The notes under the pieces: generated by a model
Seen by the model: only the letters and a program-made list of their open reading frames with translations
Told to the model about the DNA's origin: nothing
Databases searched by the model: none
Part shown: one piece after another, positions 1 through 10,165 of the stretch
Layout: every line of letters begins with the position of its first letter
Numbering within the stretch: the stretch's first letter is position 1
Position numbers and translations under genes: made by a program
From: Streptomyces olivoverticillatus
GTDB lineage: Bacteria > Actinomycetota > Actinomycetes > Streptomycetales > Streptomycetaceae
Length of the DNA stretch: 64,000 nt
Reading direction: 5' to 3'
Assembly: GCF_014203555.1 (NCBI RefSeq)
Contig: NZ_JACHJH010000002.1
Span: 1,024,791-1,088,790 of the forward strand

Positions 1-411
1 ACCCGCATCGGCGTCCAGGAGCTCGCTCCGGGCAGCGGGAGCCTGCGCGAGGCGCTGGGCTCCCTGCACGCGATGTTCGAGTTCACGCGCACCACGCTGC
101 GGCAGTACAGCATCAACCTCGCCGACCAGCCCGCCGCGCCGGGCACCCCGACCGTGCACGCGATCGCCTACGAGCTGCTGAACGGGACCCTGCGGCCGTT
201 CACCAGCGAGTGGCACCCCCGCCTCGCCGCCCACGAGGCGCTGCGGCCCGAGGGGACGAGCCCCGTCGCCCACGAACAGTCCTGGCCCGATGCGCCCGCG
301 ATGCGGGCGGCGCTCGCCGGGCTGCGTACGCCCTTGCTGCGGATCGTCGGTGACCTCGCCACGATCTCGGGGGCGGATTTCGGTCTTCCGCCGACGAGCC
401 GCGCCAGCTAG
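1..411 (+). CDS. C-terminal part of an unrecognised protein (5' truncated by window)
   Basis: The frame is open from the first base of the window to a TAG at 409-411, giving the last 136 residues of a longer protein. Codon use is typical of the neighbours. I do not recognise the family. The visible part is soluble, with amphipathic helices, a Trp-containing segment near residues 70-75 (SEWHPRL), and no membrane span or cysteine. It ends only 10 bases before the convergent small membrane protein gene. The true start lies outside the window. Confidence 0.6.
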   Translation, partial: TRIGVQELAPGSGSLREALGSLHAMFEFTRTTLRQYSINLADQPAAPGTPTVHAIAYELLNGTLRPFTSEWHPRLAAHEALRPEGTSPVAHEQSWPDAPAMRAALAGLRTPLLRIVGDLATISGADFGLPPTSRAS

Positions 412-421
412 TCAAGGTGGA

Positions 422-697
422 CTAGGTAGGCGGTCGTTTGTGTTCGTCGACGGGCTCGTAGGGCGGCACGTCGCGCCCCGGCTGGTAGTGCGGTCCCTGG
501 CGGATGTGGCGTACGACCACGGCCAGGTCCACGGCGGTCACCAGGGCCAGGAATCCGCAGGCCAGGGCCCATCCTGTGCGGCCCGCCAGCGCGAACAGCG
601 CCGTGCCGCCCGCGGTGCACACCAGACCCCAGGAGGCGAGCGCGCACCGGAGCCGCAGCGGGCTGCGTGCGGTCATCGGTTCATTGCCGGTACGCAA
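422..697 (-). CDS. Small two-helix membrane protein (DUF6343-like)
   Basis: This 91-residue protein has two hydrophobic segments (about residues 18-42 and 43-60) joined by a short Gly-Arg turn. A polar Pro-rich tail follows, with the stretch RHIRQGPHYQPGRDVPPY. It resembles a short Streptomyces membrane family of unknown role (DUF6343, from memory). Translation could begin at the TTG at 697 or at an in-frame ATG at 676; I used the longer form. It converges on the preceding unknown gene and lies downstream of the alkyltransferase gene. No function can be inferred. Confidence 0.6.
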   Translation of the reverse strand: MRTGNEPMTARSPLRLRCALASWGLVCTAGGTALFALAGRTGWALACGFLALVTAVDLAVVVRHIRQGPHYQPGRDVPPYEPVDEHKRPPT

Positions 698-742
698 GGC
701 ACACCATCTCCTCGCCCCCAGGATCCACCCGCGGGGCGGATG

Positions 743-1321
743 TCAGAAGAGGGGCTCGGGCAGGAACCCTTCCAGGGCCAGCAGCTTGCGCTTGACCTCC
801 AGTCCGGGGCCGAAGCCGCCCAGGCCGCCGCCGCTCTCGACGACGCGGTGGCAGGGCACGACGAGGGGCAGCGGATTGGCGCCCATGGCCACGCCGACGG
901 CGCGGGCGGCGCCGGGCTCGCCGACGAGGTTGGCGAGGTCCTGGTAGGCGACCACGGTGCCGTAGGGGACGTGTTCGAGCAGTTCGCGCTGGACGCGCCG
1001 GTTGAAGCCGGTGGTGAGGGACCAGTCCAGGGGCAGCGAGAAGGTCCTCAGGCGGCCCGCGAAGTATGCCTGGACCTGGGCCGTGGCCTCGGTGAGCAGG
1101 TCGTGGCAGGGCGCGGCGGGGCCGTCGGCAGGTGCGGCGCCGAGTTGGCGGGTCAGGCGGGCTCGGGCCTGCTCCGCGGTGCGCTCACCACCGGTGTGGA
1201 AGACGACGTTGAGCAGGCCGGTGGGCGTGGCCGCCATGCCTATGGAGCAGACAGGCGTGTCGACCGCGGCCCAGGCCCAGGCCGTGGGATCGCCCGGAAG
1301 GGGGCGCTGGGAGTCCGTCAC
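743..1321 (-). CDS. ogt: Methylated-DNA--protein-cysteine S-methyltransferase
   Basis: This 192-residue DNA repair protein removes the alkyl group from O6-alkylguanine by transferring it irreversibly to its own cysteine. The active-site motif PCHRVV is at residues 156-161 (Cys157). The HTH-like DNA-binding segment before it (FNRRVQRELLEHVPYG), the AVGVAMGANP loop and the downstream GGFGPG are all in place. The N-terminal 90 residues form the usual poorly conserved RNase H-like domain. The start is GTG at 1321; a TACGCT -10-like hexamer lies about 6 bases upstream, so the mRNA could be leaderless. A hairpin separates it from the diesterase gene upstream. Confidence 0.93.
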   Translation of the reverse strand: MTDSQRPLPGDPTAWAWAAVDTPVCSIGMAATPTGLLNVVFHTGGERTAEQARARLTRQLGAAPADGPAAPCHDLLTEATAQVQAYFAGRLRTFSLPLDWSLTTGFNRRVQRELLEHVPYGTVVAYQDLANLVGEPGAARAVGVAMGANPLPLVVPCHRVVESGGGLGGFGPGLEVKRKLLALEGFLPEPLF

Positions 1322-1363
1322 GCGTCCAGCGTAGAGCGTGCCCTGCCGGTGGCTGCGGCCGTG

Positions 1364-1391
1364 CCCTGCGGGCCCTTACGGGCTCGCAGGG
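1364..1391 (-). terminator. Hairpin after the glycerophosphodiesterase gene
   Basis: A 12-bp stem (one G-T wobble) with a TTAC loop lies between the diesterase stop and the ogt start. It has no U-run, which is common for Streptomyces terminators. Termination is inferred from position. Confidence 0.5.
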
Positions 1392-1408
1392 GCTTCGGGC
1401 CTTACGGG

Positions 1409-2425
1409 TCAGGGCGCTTTACGCAGGGACGGCAGGGCGCTGCCGAACAAGTCGGTGCCCGTCTGCACGTCGGTGTCCTGGTCGCTGTCGCTCAGGAAGG
1501 ACGGGTCGTCCGAGTCCTCGTCCAGGGCGTCGGCGATGTCGTGCGCGGAGTTGCTGATGATGCCGTCCACGCCGAGCCGCGCCAGGGCGACCGCCCGATC
1601 GCCGTCGTCCACCGTCCACGCGGAGATCTCCAGCCGCCTGCCGTGCGGTCCCTTGAGCGCGTGGACGGCGCGGACCCAGGTGGGGGTGACCTTCTCGTAG
1701 CTGGGGTTGATCTGGTCGACGAAGGCCGCGTAGGAGCGGAGCTCCGTGGCCTTGGGGGCACCCAAAAAGCCCTCCTTGAGGTCCGGGCGGAGGTGATGGA
1801 GCGTCTTCAGGGACGTCGCGTTGAAGCTCTGGACCACCAGGCCGCCTTGGACGTGGCGCTGGTCGAGCCATCCGGCGCGCCGCAGTCCGTCCACTATCTG
1901 CCGCTCGATGCCCGGGTACAGCTCGGGCGCCTTCATCTCCAGCAGCAGCTTCTGCCGGTTGTGGTCGACCCGGCGCAGATAGCGGTCCAGGGTGGGCACC
2001 CGTTCGCCCGTGAAGCGGCGGTCGAACCAGCTGCCCGCGTCGAGCTTCTCGATCTCGGCGAGCGTGAAGTCCGAGACCTTCCACGGCGCGCGGCGCGGAT
2101 AGCGCTGCTTGGCGTCGGTCGTGCGCTCCAGCGTGGTGTCGTGCATGACGATCAGCGCGCCGTCCTTGGTGCGCTGCACGTCGTTCTCCACCCACCGCAC
2201 GCCCTTCTTCGACGCTCTGTCGATGGAGGCCAGGGTGTTCTCCGGGGCCTCGGACGGCAGTCCGCGGTGTCCGATGACGACGGGGTCGTGCGAGGCCCGT
2301 ACGGCGGTGTCCTCGGCGGCCAGCGCGGCGGGCGTGGTCAGGCCGAGCGAGGACAGGACGGCGAGCGCGCCCAGGGACGCACCGACGAGCGCGCTGGTCA
2401 CGGTGGAGGCGGGGCGGATGCGCAT
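1409..2425 (-). CDS. Exported glycerophosphodiester phosphodiesterase
   Basis: This 338-residue protein hydrolyses glycerophosphodiesters to sn-glycerol-3-phosphate and an alcohol, probably outside the membrane. An N-terminal signal (basic start, hydrophobic residues about 9-30, then Ala-rich cleavage region) precedes a GDPD TIM barrel. The barrel carries VIGHRGLPSEAPENT, VENDV (metal-binding Glu/Asp) and VMHDTTLERTT (catalytic His). I chose ATG 2425 over the TTG one codon upstream because GAGGAG sits about 7 bases before it. The likely role is phosphate and glycerol scavenging from lipid head groups or teichoic-acid-like polymers. I found no clear PHO box upstream. Confidence 0.9.
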   Translation of the reverse strand: MRIRPASTVTSALVGASLGALAVLSSLGLTTPAALAAEDTAVRASHDPVVIGHRGLPSEAPENTLASIDRASKKGVRWVENDVQRTKDGALIVMHDTTLERTTDAKQRYPRRAPWKVSDFTLAEIEKLDAGSWFDRRFTGERVPTLDRYLRRVDHNRQKLLLEMKAPELYPGIERQIVDGLRRAGWLDQRHVQGGLVVQSFNATSLKTLHHLRPDLKEGFLGAPKATELRSYAAFVDQINPSYEKVTPTWVRAVHALKGPHGRRLEISAWTVDDGDRAVALARLGVDGIISNSAHDIADALDEDSDDPSFLSDSDQDTDVQTGTDLFGSALPSLRKAP

Positions 2426-2639
2426 CAAGGGCTCCTCGCGGCGTCGTGATCACGTCGGGGCCGGGGCGCCGTGGCGTCCCGGCCCGGGCTACGGAACGTC
2501 GTACCGGGTGCACGGAAAGGCGTACAGGAAACAAGTACGTGATCGCGACCGCCGGGGCACCCAGAGCAGGTGACCCTTTGCCGGATCTTCGCCCGCCGTT
2601 CGCCCGGAAAACCGGGGCGGAACGGCCGGGACCGGCCTG

Positions 2640-2662
2640 TTGTCAGTGGTGGGCCGTACGGT
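2640..2662 (+). promoter_or_regulatory. RecA-NDp-type promoter of uvrB
   Basis: The sequence reads TTGTCAGTG, eight bases, then TACGGT. This matches the RecA-NDp consensus TTGTCRGTG-N8-TAnnnT at every defined position. That class of actinobacterial damage promoter is LexA-independent, and in mycobacteria it is activated by PafBC. The -10 ends 6 bases before the uvrB ATG, so the transcript should begin at or next to the start codon. Confidence 0.8.
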
Positions 2663-2668
2663 GGTCAC

Positions 2669-4822
<2,154 letters not shown>

Positions 4823-4964
4823 CGGCCGGCCGGGCATGTTGCAAGACCGCCACAAACCCGCCTCCGGTGCGGGTACGGTCCCTGACAGTGCATAGGGTCG
4901 TTCCATCACGACCTCGCGGACGCGTGGTCACGGGGGAAAGAACGAAACGAGAGAGGGACTGCAC

Positions 4965-5543
4965 GTGACGGTCAACTTGTCCAAGGGCCAGGGCATCAGC
5001 CTGCAGAAGGCCGACGGGGGCACCCTGACCGCGGTGCGGATGGGGCTCGGCTGGAAGGCGGCCCCTCGCCGCGGACTGTTCGGCTCGCGTACCCGGGAGA
5101 TCGACCTGGACGCGTCGGCGGTGCTCTTCGCCGACAAGCAGCCGGTCGACGTCGCCTTCTTCCAGCAGCTCGTCAGCAAGGACGGCTCCGTCCGGCACAC
5201 CGGTGACAACGTGGTCGGCGGCGCGGGCCAGGGCGGCGACGACGAGTCGATCATCGTCGACCTGCAGCGCGTCCCGGTGCACGTCAACCAGATCGTCTTC
5301 ACGGTCAACTCCTTCACCGGCCAGACCTTCGCCGAGGTGCAGAACGCCTTCTGCCGGCTGGTCGACGAGACCACCGGCCAGGAGCTCGCGCGCTACACCC
5401 TGGACGGCGGCGGTCCCTACACCGCGCAGATCATGGCCAAGGTGCACCGGACGGCGACCGGATGGCAGATGACGGCCATCGGCACCCCGGCCAACGGCCG
5501 CACCTTCCAGGACCTGCTCTCGGAGATCCAGACGGTCCTGTAG
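4965..5543 (+). CDS. terD: TerD-family stress protein
   Basis: This 192-residue single-domain TerD protein belongs to the calcium-binding family linked to tellurite, phage and stress resistance, whose biochemical role is unsettled. It opens with LSKGQGISLQK and MGLGW. It carries the acidic DLDASAVLF, the GDDESI segment typical of TerD metal sites, and the core around VFTVNSFTGQTFAEVQNAFCRL. The start is GTG 4965 with GAGAGGGA upstream. It is followed by a hairpin and then the TerD-like/FtsK-like fusion gene. It aligns by eye with the C-terminal half of the protein at 58913-60118. Confidence 0.92.
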   Translation: MTVNLSKGQGISLQKADGGTLTAVRMGLGWKAAPRRGLFGSRTREIDLDASAVLFADKQPVDVAFFQQLVSKDGSVRHTGDNVVGGAGQGGDDESIIVDLQRVPVHVNQIVFTVNSFTGQTFAEVQNAFCRLVDETTGQELARYTLDGGGPYTAQIMAKVHRTATGWQMTAIGTPANGRTFQDLLSEIQTVL

Positions 5544-5586
5544 GGCCTCTCCCGGCCGGACCGGCCGGAGCAGACGACGTGACCAA

Positions 5587-5617
5587 CGGGCCCGGCGGGG
5601 AGCAACCGCCGGGCCCG
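5587..5617 (+). terminator. Hairpin between terD and the fusion gene
   Basis: A perfect 12-bp GC stem with a 7-base loop lies between two co-directional genes. It could be a terminator or an attenuator of read-through. Confidence 0.5.
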
Positions 5618-5670
5618 ACGGCACGGTGACGCACAAGCACAGTGAGCACAGGAAACAAGGGGGAACGGCG

Positions 5671-7557
5671 ATGACGGCCGAGTTGGTGCGGGGGCAGAAC
5701 CACCCGCTTCCCGGGACCCGGCTGGAGATCCGGATCTCAGCGGCCCACCCGGTACTGGCGGGGGCGACGCTCGGCGACGCGGAGGGCAAGGTGCCCGGTG
5801 CCGACTGGGTCGCCCACCCCGCATCGCCGAAACTGCCCGGCCTCGAGGTGTCCGTGCAGGCGGCCGCAGAGCACCGGCTGGCCGTCGACCTGGAAGCGGT
5901 CCCGGAGACGGCCCATCGCGTCAGCATCCTCCTCGCCCTGCCGTCCGGCGCGGATGGCCCGGCGCGCTTCGGTGAGCTGGCGGCGCCGTTCCTGGCAGTC
6001 GTCGGGGCGGACGGCGCGGAGGCCGTCACCTACACCGTCGCCGGCCTGGACGCCGAGTCCGCTGTCGTCGCCCTGGAGCTGTACCGCAGGCAGGACGCGT
6101 GGAAGGCGCGGGCCGTCGGCCAGGGCTATGCGGGCGGGCTCGCCGCGATGCTGCACGACCAGGGGCTGCCGGAGGCCGTCGAGATGGCGGCGGGCATCGA
6201 GGAGGCGGTCGCCTGCGGCATGGCCCGCGCGGTCGCGTCGGCGCCCCCGGAGACCACGGCCATCAGCTACCGGCACCCCGGCCGCCGCACCCAGACCCCG
6301 CCCGCCCCGGCCCCCGAAGCCGCCTCCGCTGCCGCTGCGCCCGTCTCCGACGCCGGTCCGGCGCCCGTGCCCGCAGTGAGCCCCGGCACGCCCGGCGAGG
6401 AGCCGTCCGGGGACGGGGAGCCCGTGCCCGTGGCGGGCGACGCCAGCGGCTGGACGATGAACGAGCGGCTCTACAACCAGGTCTGGGGCATGTTCGAGGA
6501 CCTGGCCCGGGCGACCGCCGCCTACCGCAGCGCCGTGGACTTCGCGGAATCCCGCCTGGAGCAGGAGCTCGACCGGGTGCTCGCCGACCCGGCCACCCGG
6601 GTCGGCCCCGCCGCCGATGCGGCCCGTGAGGAAGCCCGCGCCAAGCACGCCGAGCTGGTGCAGCAGGCCAGGGCCGTGCTCGACCGGGACCTCGGCAGGC
6701 TCGTCGCGGAGACCGAGGTCGTCGAACACGCCCTGCCGCCCGCCTACGCCCGCTGGGACAACCCCGTCTGGCAGGCCTACCAGGTGCCGCTGGAGACGCC
6801 GATGGCGCTGCGGCTGGGCGACCTGCACCTGCCGGAGCGCAAGGACCTGCGCATCCCCATGCTGGTGCGGCTGCCGCTGGAGCGCGGGCTGTGGATCGAC
6901 AGCGGCCGCAACTCCGGCGGCCTCGACACGGCCGTCCCGGACTCGGCCGAGCTGCGCAGGCTGGCCGTGGAGTGCGCGGTGGCGCACGCCGTGCGGCTGC
7001 TGGCCGTCCACCCCGTCGGCGACTACCGGGTGCACGTCATCGACCCCGCGGGCTCGGCCGCGACGGCGCTGGCGCCCCTGCTGGAGGCCGGTGCGCTGCG
7101 GGAGCCGCCCGCGGCCGGGGCCCAGGGCGTCGGCGAGGTGCTGGCGGGGCTGACGCGGCGCGTCGACCTGGTGCAGATGGCTGTGCGCAGCGGCGCGGTC
7201 GACTCCCTCCCGGCGGATGTGGACACGGCCGAGCAGCTGCTGATCGTCAACGACTTCCCACACGGCTTCGACGACCGTTCCGTCACCCAGCTGCGGTATC
7301 TCGCGGACGAGGGGCCGTCCGTCGGGGTGCACCTGATGATGGTCGCCGACCGGGACGACGCGCGGGCCTACGGGCCGGTGCTGGACCCGCTGTGGCGGTC
7401 CCTGCTGAGGATCACGCCGGTGGCGGACGACCACCTCGCCGACCCCTGGGTGGGCCACGCGTGGACGTACGAGCCTTCGGCGGTCCCCGCGGGGAGCGAC
7501 GTGATGCGGCAGGTGCTGGGGCGGGTGGGGCAGGCGCGCCGGGCGTACGGCATCTAA
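5671..7557 (+). CDS. TerD-like domain fused to an FtsK/SpoIIIE-like region lacking Walker A
   Basis: This 628-residue protein has three parts. Residues 1-165 are TerD-like and end in LYRRQDAWKARAVGQGYAGG, nearly the same block as in the N-terminal half of the protein at 58913-60118. Residues 200-260 are a Pro/Ala linker. Residues 265-628 hold a helical, probably coiled segment (265-350) followed by an alpha/beta region. That last region resembles the non-ATP-binding subdomain seen in some actinobacterial FtsK/SpoIIIE-like proteins (LPMLVRLPLERGLWIDSG, LLIVNDFPHGFDD, GVHLMMVADRDD). No GxxxxGK[ST] is present, so ATPase activity is unlikely. ATG 5671 follows AAGGGGGAA. It is probably cytoplasmic; the function is unknown. 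Confidence 0.75.
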   Translation: MTAELVRGQNHPLPGTRLEIRISAAHPVLAGATLGDAEGKVPGADWVAHPASPKLPGLEVSVQAAAEHRLAVDLEAVPETAHRVSILLALPSGADGPARFGELAAPFLAVVGADGAEAVTYTVAGLDAESAVVALELYRRQDAWKARAVGQGYAGGLAAMLHDQGLPEAVEMAAGIEEAVACGMARAVASAPPETTAISYRHPGRRTQTPPAPAPEAASAAAAPVSDAGPAPVPAVSPGTPGEEPSGDGEPVPVAGDASGWTMNERLYNQVWGMFEDLARATAAYRSAVDFAESRLEQELDRVLADPATRVGPAADAAREEARAKHAELVQQARAVLDRDLGRLVAETEVVEHALPPAYARWDNPVWQAYQVPLETPMALRLGDLHLPERKDLRIPMLVRLPLERGLWIDSGRNSGGLDTAVPDSAELRRLAVECAVAHAVRLLAVHPVGDYRVHVIDPAGSAATALAPLLEAGALREPPAAGAQGVGEVLAGLTRRVDLVQMAVRSGAVDSLPADVDTAEQLLIVNDFPHGFDDRSVTQLRYLADEGPSVGVHLMMVADRDDARAYGPVLDPLWRSLLRITPVADDHLADPWVGHAWTYEPSAVPAGSDVMRQVLGRVGQARRAYGI

Positions 7558-7661
7558 AGCGGCGACGACCTGGGCTTTTGGCATTTCCTTTACTGTTCCT
7601 TGGTTCTTCCTGTACTGTTTGTGAGGACTGCCGTACGCCGTGACGACGTGCCGGAGGAACA

Positions 7662-8663
7662 GTGGACGTTTCCCTGACCCTGTGGGCGCTGACCATCCTT
7701 GGTCTGTGCGCCCTCATCGCCGCCGACTTCTTCATCGGAGGCCGCAAGCCGCACGAGGTCTCCGTGAAGGAGGCCGGAGTGTGGACGGCGGTCTGGATCG
7801 CCCTGGCCGGGCTCTTCGGGCTGGGGCTGCTGGTCTTCGGTGGCGGCCGGCCGGCCGGTGAGTTCTTCGCGGGCTTCATCACCGAGAAGTCGCTGAGCGT
7901 CGACAACCTCTTCGTCTTCGTGCTCATCATGGCGAAGTTCTCGGTGCCGCCGGTGTACCAGCAGCGCGTGCTCATGGTCGGCGTGCTCATAGCCCTCGTG
8001 CTGCGGGCCGTGTTCATCGGCGCCGGGGCGGCGGTCATCGCCAACTTCTCCTGGATCTTCTACATCTTCGGGGCCTTCCTCGTCTGGACGGCCTGGAAGC
8101 TCATCCAGGAGGCGCGTGCGGGCGAGGAGGAAGAGGAGTTCGAGGAGAACCGCTTTCTCAAGCTGGTCGAGCGGCGCTTCCCCTCAACGGATCGGTACCA
8201 CGGCACCAGCCTGTTCATCGTGGAGAACGGCAAGCGGCTGATGACGCCGATGCTCATCGTCATGCTGGCGATCGGCACCACCGACGTGCTGTTCGCGCTC
8301 GACTCCATACCGGCGATCTTCGGCCTCACCCAGGACCCGTACATCGTCTTCACCGCCAACGCCTTTGCGCTCATGGGCCTTCGGCAGCTGTACTTCCTGA
8401 TCGGCGGCCTGCTGCGGAAGCTGGTCCACCTCTCGTACGGCCTGTCGGTGATCCTCGGATTCATCGGCGTCAAGCTCGTGCTGCACGCCCTGCACGAGAG
8501 CGGTGTCGCCGTCCCCGAGATCAGCATCCCCGTCTCGCTGGGTGTCATCTGCGCGGTGCTGGCCGTCACCACGGTCACCAGCCTCCGGGCGTCCGCCCGG
8601 CAGGAGCGGGCGGCCGTCGCGGAGGCGGGCGAGGAGAAGGACCGGGCGCAGGCCGGCGTCTGA
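7662..8663 (+). CDS. terC: TerC-family integral membrane protein
   Basis: This 333-residue protein has about nine membrane helices. It contains the family hallmarks TEKSLSVDNLFVFVLIM and GTTDVLFALDSIPAIF, with membrane Asp/Glu residues suited to metal binding. In other bacteria TerC/Alx proteins export manganese or help metal-load secreted enzymes; tellurite resistance is the historical label. A cytoplasmic acidic stretch (GEEEEEFEEN) interrupts the helices near residues 148-158. The start is GTG 7662 after GGAGGAAC. It follows two TerD-type genes, suggesting a membrane partner. The AT-richer 7558-7640 probably holds its promoter; I did not see a yybP-ykoY riboswitch core there. Confidence 0.9.
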   Translation: MDVSLTLWALTILGLCALIAADFFIGGRKPHEVSVKEAGVWTAVWIALAGLFGLGLLVFGGGRPAGEFFAGFITEKSLSVDNLFVFVLIMAKFSVPPVYQQRVLMVGVLIALVLRAVFIGAGAAVIANFSWIFYIFGAFLVWTAWKLIQEARAGEEEEEFEENRFLKLVERRFPSTDRYHGTSLFIVENGKRLMTPMLIVMLAIGTTDVLFALDSIPAIFGLTQDPYIVFTANAFALMGLRQLYFLIGGLLRKLVHLSYGLSVILGFIGVKLVLHALHESGVAVPEISIPVSLGVICAVLAVTTVTSLRASARQERAAVAEAGEEKDRAQAGV

Positions 8664-8673
8664 CGGACTGCGG

Positions 8674-8691
8674 GGCCCTCGATGGAGGGCC
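8674..8691. terminator. Bidirectional terminator between terC and the MFS gene
   Basis: A 7-bp perfect stem with a GATG loop lies in the 46-base gap between convergent genes. Confidence 0.6.
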
Positions 8692-8709
8692 GGGTGCCGG
8701 GGCTCCGGA

Positions 8710-10020
8710 TCAGGCCGGTGCCGGATCGGTGGCCGCGGGGGCGGCCGTCGCGGGGCGGGTCTCGGGGAGCATGAGGAAGCAGGAGAGGCTGAGCAGGGCG
8801 ATGCCGGTCAGATAGACGGCGACGCCCCAGGGCGGGCCGTCGCCGCGGGCCGTCGCGGTCGCGACCAGCGGGGTGATGGCGCCGCCCAGCACCCCCGCCA
8901 GGTTGTAGCCGACGGCGGCGCCGGTGCAGCGCACCCGGGCCTCGTACAGCTCGGGGAGGTACGCGCCCACGACGGCGAAGGCGGTGACGAAGGCCAGCAT
9001 CGCGACGACGAAGCCCAGCAGCATCAGTGCCGGGCGCCCGGTGTGCAACAGCCCGACCAGCGGAAAGGTCCACAGGGCCACGGCCGCGCAGCCGGCCAGG
9101 CACAGCGGGCGGCGGCCGAAGCGGTCGCCGACGAGGCCGACCAGCGGGGTGGCCACGCCCGAGACGGCGATCGCGACCATGATGCAGCCGAGCATCATCG
9201 TGCGGTCGATGCCCAGTTGTTCGGTGCCGTAGGCCAGGGACCAGGTGGTGACGGTGTAGAAGACCGAGTAGCCGATGGACAGCCCGCCTGCCGTGAGCAG
9301 AACGAGCCGCCAGTGGCTGCGGAAGACCTCGGCGAGGGGCAGCGAGGCGCGGGTGTCGTCGGCGGCCAGCGCGCGGAAGTCCGGGGTCTCGGCGAGCCGG
9401 CTGCGCAGCAGCAGGCCGGCGCCCGCGAGGATCCCGGCCGCCCAGAAGGGCACCCGCCAGCCCCACGAGAGGAACTGGGCGTCGGTGAGGGTGGCCGACA
9501 GGGCCAGGGTGATGCCGTTGGCGAGCAGGAAGCCCACGGACGGTCCGGCCTGGGGGAAGCTCGACCACAGCACGCGGCGGTGGGGTGGCGCGTGTTCGGT
9601 GGTGAGCAGCACGGCGCCGCCCCATTCGCCGCCGAGCCCCAGGCCCTGGAGGAAGCGCAGGACGAGCAGGAGCAGCGGGGCGGCGACGCCGATGCGGTCG
9701 TAAGTGGGCACCAGGCCGACGGCGACCGTGGCGATGCCGGTGAGGAGCAGGGAGGAGATCAGGACGGGGCGGCGGCCGCGGCGGTCGCCGATGTGTCCGA
9801 AGAGCATCGAGCCCAGCGGGCGGGCGATGAACCCGACACCGAAGGTGCCGAAGGCGGCGAGTGTGCCGACGAGGGGGGAGACGGTGGGGAAGAAGAGCGG
9901 GCCCAGGACGAGCGCCGCGGCGGTGCCGTAGGTGAAGAAGTCGTAGAACTCGATGGCGGTGCCGACCATGGAGGCGGCCGCCAGACGGAACATGCCCGGA
10001 ATGCGTTCACGACGATGCAT
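8710..10020 (-). CDS. MFS permease, metabolite:H+ symporter type
   Basis: This 436-residue protein has twelve predicted membrane helices. It begins with the segment typical of the metabolite:H+ symporter branch (GTAIEFYDFFTYGTAAALVLGPLFF) and carries the MFS loop motif GHIGDRRGRRPVL after helix 2, repeated as GDRFGRRPL after helix 8. LRFLQGLGLGGEWGGAVLL is the family helix-4 signature. Relatives carry organic acids, betaine, proline or shikimate, so the substrate cannot be named. It is preceded (minus strand) by two hairpins after the metallo-hydrolase gene, so it is probably a separate unit. Confidence 0.9.
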   Translation of the reverse strand: MHRRERIPGMFRLAAASMVGTAIEFYDFFTYGTAAALVLGPLFFPTVSPLVGTLAAFGTFGVGFIARPLGSMLFGHIGDRRGRRPVLISSLLLTGIATVAVGLVPTYDRIGVAAPLLLLVLRFLQGLGLGGEWGGAVLLTTEHAPPHRRVLWSSFPQAGPSVGFLLANGITLALSATLTDAQFLSWGWRVPFWAAGILAGAGLLLRSRLAETPDFRALAADDTRASLPLAEVFRSHWRLVLLTAGGLSIGYSVFYTVTTWSLAYGTEQLGIDRTMMLGCIMVAIAVSGVATPLVGLVGDRFGRRPLCLAGCAAVALWTFPLVGLLHTGRPALMLLGFVVAMLAFVTAFAVVGAYLPELYEARVRCTGAAVGYNLAGVLGGAITPLVATATARGDGPPWGVAVYLTGIALLSLSCFLMLPETRPATAAPAATDPAPA

Positions 10021-10091
10021 GTACTGCCCAACTTCCAGGGCGAGTACAGGAAACGGGGCGTGCGGAAGCGTTGCCGGGGGCGTGGCGGAAC

Positions 10092-10138
10092 CGCGCCGTC
10101 CGCCTGGCGTGCGGACGGCGCGCTACCCCTGTAGGGGT
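10092..10138 (-). terminator. Tandem hairpins after the metallo-hydrolase gene
   Basis: On the minus strand the message would meet a 6-bp hairpin (10125-10138, two-base loop) and then a 12-bp perfect GC stem (10092-10122). Both lie between the hydrolase stop and the MFS start. Confidence 0.55.
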
Positions 10139-10165
10139 GGCCCGCCCCCGGGCGTCACTGCCGTC

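Noticed and set aside
290-2449. A 719-codon open frame on the plus strand
   Set aside because: It is antisense to ogt and the diesterase gene, both of which have full catalytic motifs. Its translation is Gly/Arg/Val-rich without motifs, as expected for a shadow frame in 72% GC DNA.
7558-7661. Manganese (yybP-ykoY) riboswitch in front of terC
   Set aside because: Only 104 bases are available, and I could not find the conserved paired loops; the AT-rich part looks like a simple promoter.
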